Assembly (NCBI RefSeq): GCF_008086045.1
Contig: NZ_VSEY01000010.1
Location: 186,001-250,000 of the forward strand
DNA: 64,000 bases
Reading direction: 5' to 3'
Origin: Nonomuraea sp. PA05
Lineage (GTDB): Bacteria; Actinomycetota; Actinomycetes; Streptosporangiales; Streptosporangiaceae
Positions 59,182-64,000 of the stretch are shown piece by piece; the stretch's first letter is position 1; each line of letters starts with the position of its first letter. The position numbers and the translations under genes are program-made. Below the pieces are notes generated by a model. It ran no database searches. It had not been told where the DNA came from and worked only from the letters and a program-made list of their open reading frames with translations.

Positions 59182-62100
59182 TCAGCCGATCAGGTACCGC
59201 ATCGCCTTGCGGATCGCCGCGCTCCGCTCAGCGGCGCTGCCGACCTGCTCCACCCCGAACCCCAGCAGCACCGTGTCCCTGGTGGTCACGGCCGCCGTGG
59301 TGTCGGCCTGGTCGCGGGCGAAGTCGCCGGCGCCGGTCGGGCTGCCCGCCGGCGGGCCGGGGATGGCCCACGCGCCGAGCCCGGCCTCGAAGCCCTCGGG
59401 CTCGGTGGCGGTTCCGCCCACGAGGATCCGGGTGTCGTCCACGAACGCGCCCACCCCGCCGGTGCCGGGGTCGGTCACGTAGCTGATCGACACCTCGACC
59501 TGCTGTCCCGCGTACGCGGACAGGTCGAAGGCCACCTGCTGCCAGCCGCCCGAGTCGCCGGTGAACCGGTTCCACGAGCCGGAGGTGCCGGTAGGCCCGC
59601 AGGGGTTGCCGGGCGTCAGGTAGTGCAGGAGCCACGGGTGCTCCTCCAGGTAGAACCCGGCCTCGCACTCCGTCGGGACACCGGTGTCGGTGCCGCCGTT
59701 GAGGTCCGGCAGCGTGGTCCAGTTGTCCTGGCCGACGGTGTGAGCCTCGACGATGACGTTGTCGTAGCCGGGCTCGGTGTCGAAGGAGAGCTGGAAGGCC
59801 AGCTGCGGCTGCTGCGCCGCCGTCACGGCGCCCAGGTTGATCGTCCTGGTCAGCCGCATGTACGAGTCGTCGGCGTGCGGCCCGGCGACGTACCACTGCC
59901 CTTCGATCGGGTCGAACGGCCCCGGCGTGCCGAGCTGGTAGTCGGCGGCCGGCGTGCCGGTGAAGCGCGGGAAGTCCGTGCCCATCGGGATCAGCACGCC
60001 TGCCTCGTTCAGCGGGTTGTCCGCCAGCGCGGGGCCGCCGAACGTGCCGCTGGTGCCGGCCAGCGGGCCGGTGCCGGTGAAGCCGCTGGGGTTGGCGCGC
60101 GGGATGCGCCCGCCGACGCCCATGTAGTACTGCGTGAAGTCGTCGGCCAGCAGCAGGCACTCGTCGAACAGGCCCGAGATGGTGGTGACCACGCAGTCGC
60201 CGTCCGGGTTGCCGTCGATGCCGTAGTAGATGCCGCCGACGATGGTGTCGAGAATGCCGTAGTACGCGGCCGTCTCGCCGGTGTAGAGGAGTTTGCCGCC
60301 CTCGTTGAGGTAGTCGCGCACGGCGATGGTCAGGTCCTGCTGCGACCGTTTGACGTCGGCGTCGGGCAGGTTGCCGAGCGGCGTCACGGTGACGACGTCC
60401 TGCTGGTCCATGGACAGCCGGTTGTCGCCCAGCTCCCACACCAGGCCCTTGAAGTGCGACAGCACGCCGAGGTGGTGCGGCACGCCCTGGGCGTCCACGT
60501 CCCACGTCTCGGAGGCGTAACCGGCCGACTGCAACGCCTGCTGGTACGTGGCGGTGTACTTGGGCGCGGTCACGGTGGGCGGGTAGTCCGGGTTGAAGCC
60601 CGTGTAGTCCTCGTTGGCCACCACCAGCACCTTGGCCCGCGAGTCCTTGGCCAGCGTGTAGGTGAAGCGGCTGCTGGAGACGATCCCGGTGCCCGCCTTG
60701 AAGCCGGTGAACCAGACCTCCACCTTGTCTCCGGGTCTGGCGCCGCTGACGGTGCCGCGGTACTCGGCGAAGTACAGGTCGTTCTCGTCGCCGTACCGCT
60801 CACCGCCCTGCCACTCGCTCAGCGACCTGGTCTGCGTCGGGCCGCCGTTGATGCGGTAACGCAGCGCCTTGGCGCCCAGCGAACGGCGGGCGATGACCGC
60901 CACCGGCTGCGGGTCGCCGTAGGAGACGGTGAAGGAGTCCGGCCTGAAGTCGGGCACGGTGCGCCCGATCACGGAGACCGGCCTGTCCGGCGAGTGCACG
61001 GACTTGGCGGTGGCGACGGCCAGGGGGACGTTCGCCAGGAACTCCTCCTGGATCAGCCGCTCGTCGTCGGGGAAGGTGAATCCGAGGCCGCCCGCGCAGG
61101 TCTCCTCGGTCCACTCGTCGTCCGGGTACTTGGCCGCCGCCGCCTCGCACGTGGACATCTCGGGCGTGATGGACAGGGCGCCACGCACGTTCGTCGTGTG
61201 CCCGTCGGTGTCGCCGTTCGTGGTGTAGAGCTCGGCGCCGATGTCCGGGTCGTACGTCGGCACAGCCGGGGTGGCGTCGTCACCGAGCAGGGCCTCGAAG
61301 ATGAGGTCGTCGGGGGCCGGAGTGGCCTGCTGCCAGCTGATCCCGTACAGGAGCAGCATGGCGGCCGAGTGGTAGTTGATCAGGTAGGTGAACTTCACCC
61401 GCTTGGTCAGGTTGTCGTAGGCCACCGTCTCCGGCTCCGACTGCGCGGCCGCGCCGCGGTAGGTCTGGCTGGAGAACAGGCTGGAGGAGCCCTCGTCGTC
61501 GTAGCGCCACTTGTAGGCGAAGTTGCGGTTGGGGTCCACCCCGTCGTTGCCGGTGATCTGCCCGTCGCCGTCGTTGTCGCGCAGGTTCTTGCGCCACAGG
61601 CGGTTGCCGTCGGTGAAGGTGTAGTCGTAGCCGTCGGGGTTGGCGACCGGCAGGAACCACAGCTCGGTGGTGTTGACGAGCTGGGTCAGCTCCGCGTTGC
61701 TCCCGTAGCCGTTGAGGAAGTGGTGCAGCAGCCGCCGCACCATCTCGGGCGTGATCCACTCCCGGGCGTGCTGGGCGGCCGAGTAGAGGATGGCCTTGCG
61801 ACTGCCGTCACGCACCTTGCGGGCGTCCTTGGTCACCTTGATCGCGGTGATCGGCGTGCCGTTGATGGAGTTGCCCAGATCGACGACCTTGGCGATGCCC
61901 GGCTTGGCGTTGGCCGCGGCGATGATCTCCTCACGGATGCCGCCCGCGCCGCCGTACGTCTTGAAGACCCCGTCACCCTGCTGGGCCAGCCTCGCGGCGG
62001 CCGTCTTGGCCTGGAGGGTGACGCCCTGCTTGGCGAGTGTGCCGGCCAGCGTCGAGGAGAGGATGACCTCGATGGTGATCTTCCCGTCCGCCCGCTTGAC

Positions 62101-62289
62101 GACTCGCATCTCCTCGCGGTCCACGCCTGTGGCCATGAGCTTGGCGAGCTGGTCGGCGGTGAGCTCGCCGCTATAGACGAAGACCCCGTCCGGACCCGCC
62201 GCCGGCTTCGGTTTGGCCGAGGCGGGCGGGATCGCGAAGGAGCCGAGTAACAGGAGTGTGCTCGCGAACATGATCAACGTGCGCTTCAT
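59182..62289 (-). CDS. Secreted M14 zinc carboxypeptidase with C-terminal accessory domains
   Basis: 1035 residues. Sec signal peptide ('MKRTLIMFASTLLLLGSFAI', cleavage near 'ASA'), a propeptide-like region (to about 110), then the M14 domain: 'LYSAAQHAREWITPEMVRRL' (HxxE zinc ligands), 'VNTTELWFLPVANPDGYDYT', 'GVDPNRNFAYKW', the third ligand His in 'LINYHSAAMLLLYG' and the catalytic Glu in 'ALSITPEMSTCE'. The C-terminal half has beta domains, including a MAM-like one ('LAFQLSFDTEPGYDNVIVEA'), as in immune-inhibitor-type proteases. GGAGG precedes the ATG by 4 bases. The 291 bases up to glyS hold no gene. Confidence 0.92.
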   Translation of the reverse strand: MKRTLIMFASTLLLLGSFAIPPASAKPKPAAGPDGVFVYSGELTADQLAKLMATGVDREEMRVVKRADGKITIEVILSSTLAGTLAKQGVTLQAKTAAARLAQQGDGVFKTYGGAGGIREEIIAAANAKPGIAKVVDLGNSINGTPITAIKVTKDARKVRDGSRKAILYSAAQHAREWITPEMVRRLLHHFLNGYGSNAELTQLVNTTELWFLPVANPDGYDYTFTDGNRLWRKNLRDNDGDGQITGNDGVDPNRNFAYKWRYDDEGSSSLFSSQTYRGAAAQSEPETVAYDNLTKRVKFTYLINYHSAAMLLLYGISWQQATPAPDDLIFEALLGDDATPAVPTYDPDIGAELYTTNGDTDGHTTNVRGALSITPEMSTCEAAAAKYPDDEWTEETCAGGLGFTFPDDERLIQEEFLANVPLAVATAKSVHSPDRPVSVIGRTVPDFRPDSFTVSYGDPQPVAVIARRSLGAKALRYRINGGPTQTRSLSEWQGGERYGDENDLYFAEYRGTVSGARPGDKVEVWFTGFKAGTGIVSSSRFTYTLAKDSRAKVLVVANEDYTGFNPDYPPTVTAPKYTATYQQALQSAGYASETWDVDAQGVPHHLGVLSHFKGLVWELGDNRLSMDQQDVVTVTPLGNLPDADVKRSQQDLTIAVRDYLNEGGKLLYTGETAAYYGILDTIVGGIYYGIDGNPDGDCVVTTISGLFDECLLLADDFTQYYMGVGGRIPRANPSGFTGTGPLAGTSGTFGGPALADNPLNEAGVLIPMGTDFPRFTGTPAADYQLGTPGPFDPIEGQWYVAGPHADDSYMRLTRTINLGAVTAAQQPQLAFQLSFDTEPGYDNVIVEAHTVGQDNWTTLPDLNGGTDTGVPTECEAGFYLEEHPWLLHYLTPGNPCGPTGTSGSWNRFTGDSGGWQQVAFDLSAYAGQQVEVSISYVTDPGTGGVGAFVDDTRILVGGTATEPEGFEAGLGAWAIPGPPAGSPTGAGDFARDQADTTAAVTTRDTVLLGFGVEQVGSAAERSAAIRKAMRYLIG

Positions 62290-62541
62290 CGCGCCTCCGA
62301 GATTGAAGCCCCCGAGTGCCGCTATGGGTGTGCCCGCAATGTCCGCGTATGCGGGAAGCTTGTCAATCACGACGGCCACATCCGGACAATGTTCAACCAG
62401 ATGGTGATCGTCATCGAATGACCACGCGAACGGCCAAGGTTGCGCGCGTCACGGCGAGGTGGCGGTGAGGCGGCGGAGCGTCCCCCTGGAGGGCCGTCAG
62501 CGCGGGACGGCGGGTGGGGTGGGGTGGCTTGCCGTAGAAGA

Positions 62542-62571
62542 GAAACGGGCTGCTCGTGAGCAGCCCGTTTC
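62542..62571 (-). terminator. Terminator of glyS
   Basis: A perfect 14-base-pair stem, GAAACGGGCTGCTC (62542-62555) with GAGCAGCCCGTTTC (62558-62571), 10 bases after the glyS stop; TCTTCT follows on the minus strand. Confidence 0.9.
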
Positions 62572-62580
62572 GCTCACGAC

Positions 62581-63966
<1,386 letters not shown>

Positions 63967-64000
63967 TTTGGTTGATTCTCTTTCCGGCTGGAGGTCGGCG

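Noticed and set aside
59173..62250. 1025-codon open frame opposite the M14 carboxypeptidase
   Set aside because: Antisense shadow; the other strand has signal peptide and complete zinc carboxypeptidase motifs. The same reasoning removes long frames opposite the Rph-like enzyme (3986-6553) and ppdK (48186-50765).
63967..64000. T-box or other riboswitch before glyS
   Set aside because: Only 34 bases upstream are visible, too few to judge.

Overview
The window is a high-GC stretch of actinobacterial chromosome. The dgt, dnaG and principal sigma factor genes lie close together, and there are a PknG kinase cluster, many GTG starts, 1-8 base gene overlaps and start codons sitting 6-7 bases after a TANNNT hexamer. 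The protein sequences look most like Streptosporangiales (Nonomuraea-like) to me; that is an inference from family resemblance, not a search. There is no prophage, IS element, CRISPR array or large biosynthetic cluster. Most of the window is core or near-core genome with small accessory insertions.

Layout. 1-3.6 kb: a 5'-truncated APC transporter, then a TetR/FAD-monooxygenase pair. 3.7-7.1 kb: a leftward operon of TetR regulator, Rph-like ATP-grasp/phosphohistidine enzyme and a small acidic protein. 7.2-12.2 kb: one very large TPR protein. 12.3-19.9 kb: small membrane and lipoproteins including a 27-residue peptide, a PLP enzyme, galK, a crotonase, a tyrosine phosphatase, a stand-alone nitric oxide synthase and two secreted proteins. 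20-22.6 kb: a cysteine-rich lipoprotein with seven CX9C units followed by a SUKH protein, then tRNA-Asn. 22.7-24.7 kb: a GH63/MGH1-like hydrolase and partners, with a 52-residue membrane protein upstream. 24.8-33.2 kb: a seven-gene, end-to-end coupled signalling cassette (coiled-coil protein, PknG-like kinase, PP2C phosphatase, VWA protein, FHA protein, GlnX-like membrane sensor, GlnH-like binding lipoprotein). 33.2-40.2 kb: rpoD-type sigma factor, dnaG, a degenerate LytM lipoprotein, a ferredoxin-reductase-type flavoprotein and dgt. 40.2-47.9 kb: singletons (M48 protease, APH-like kinase, DUF6194, two methyltransferases, DUF4874/4832 secreted protein, ABM monooxygenase, GNAT, an orphan ATP synthase c subunit). 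47.9-52.3 kb: a MarR remnant, ppdK, and an orphan cytochrome b behind an AT-rich array of inverted repeats. 52.3-58.1 kb: a seven-gene leftward run (48-residue secreted peptide, MoxR, DUF58, VWA, HtrA-like protease, response regulator, histidine kinase). 58.2-64 kb: dienelactone-hydrolase-like lipoprotein, M14 carboxypeptidase and glyS.

How the genes may work together. The 24.8-33.2 kb cassette reads as a closed amino-acid-sensing phosphorylation circuit: binding protein and membrane sensor outside, non-RD kinase inside, and a dedicated phosphatase and FHA reader. The 52-58 kb run looks like a membrane or envelope chaperone/stress module with its own two-component system. Boundaries are well marked by hairpin terminators between convergent units. 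Functions are assigned from motifs read by eye; no database search was possible.
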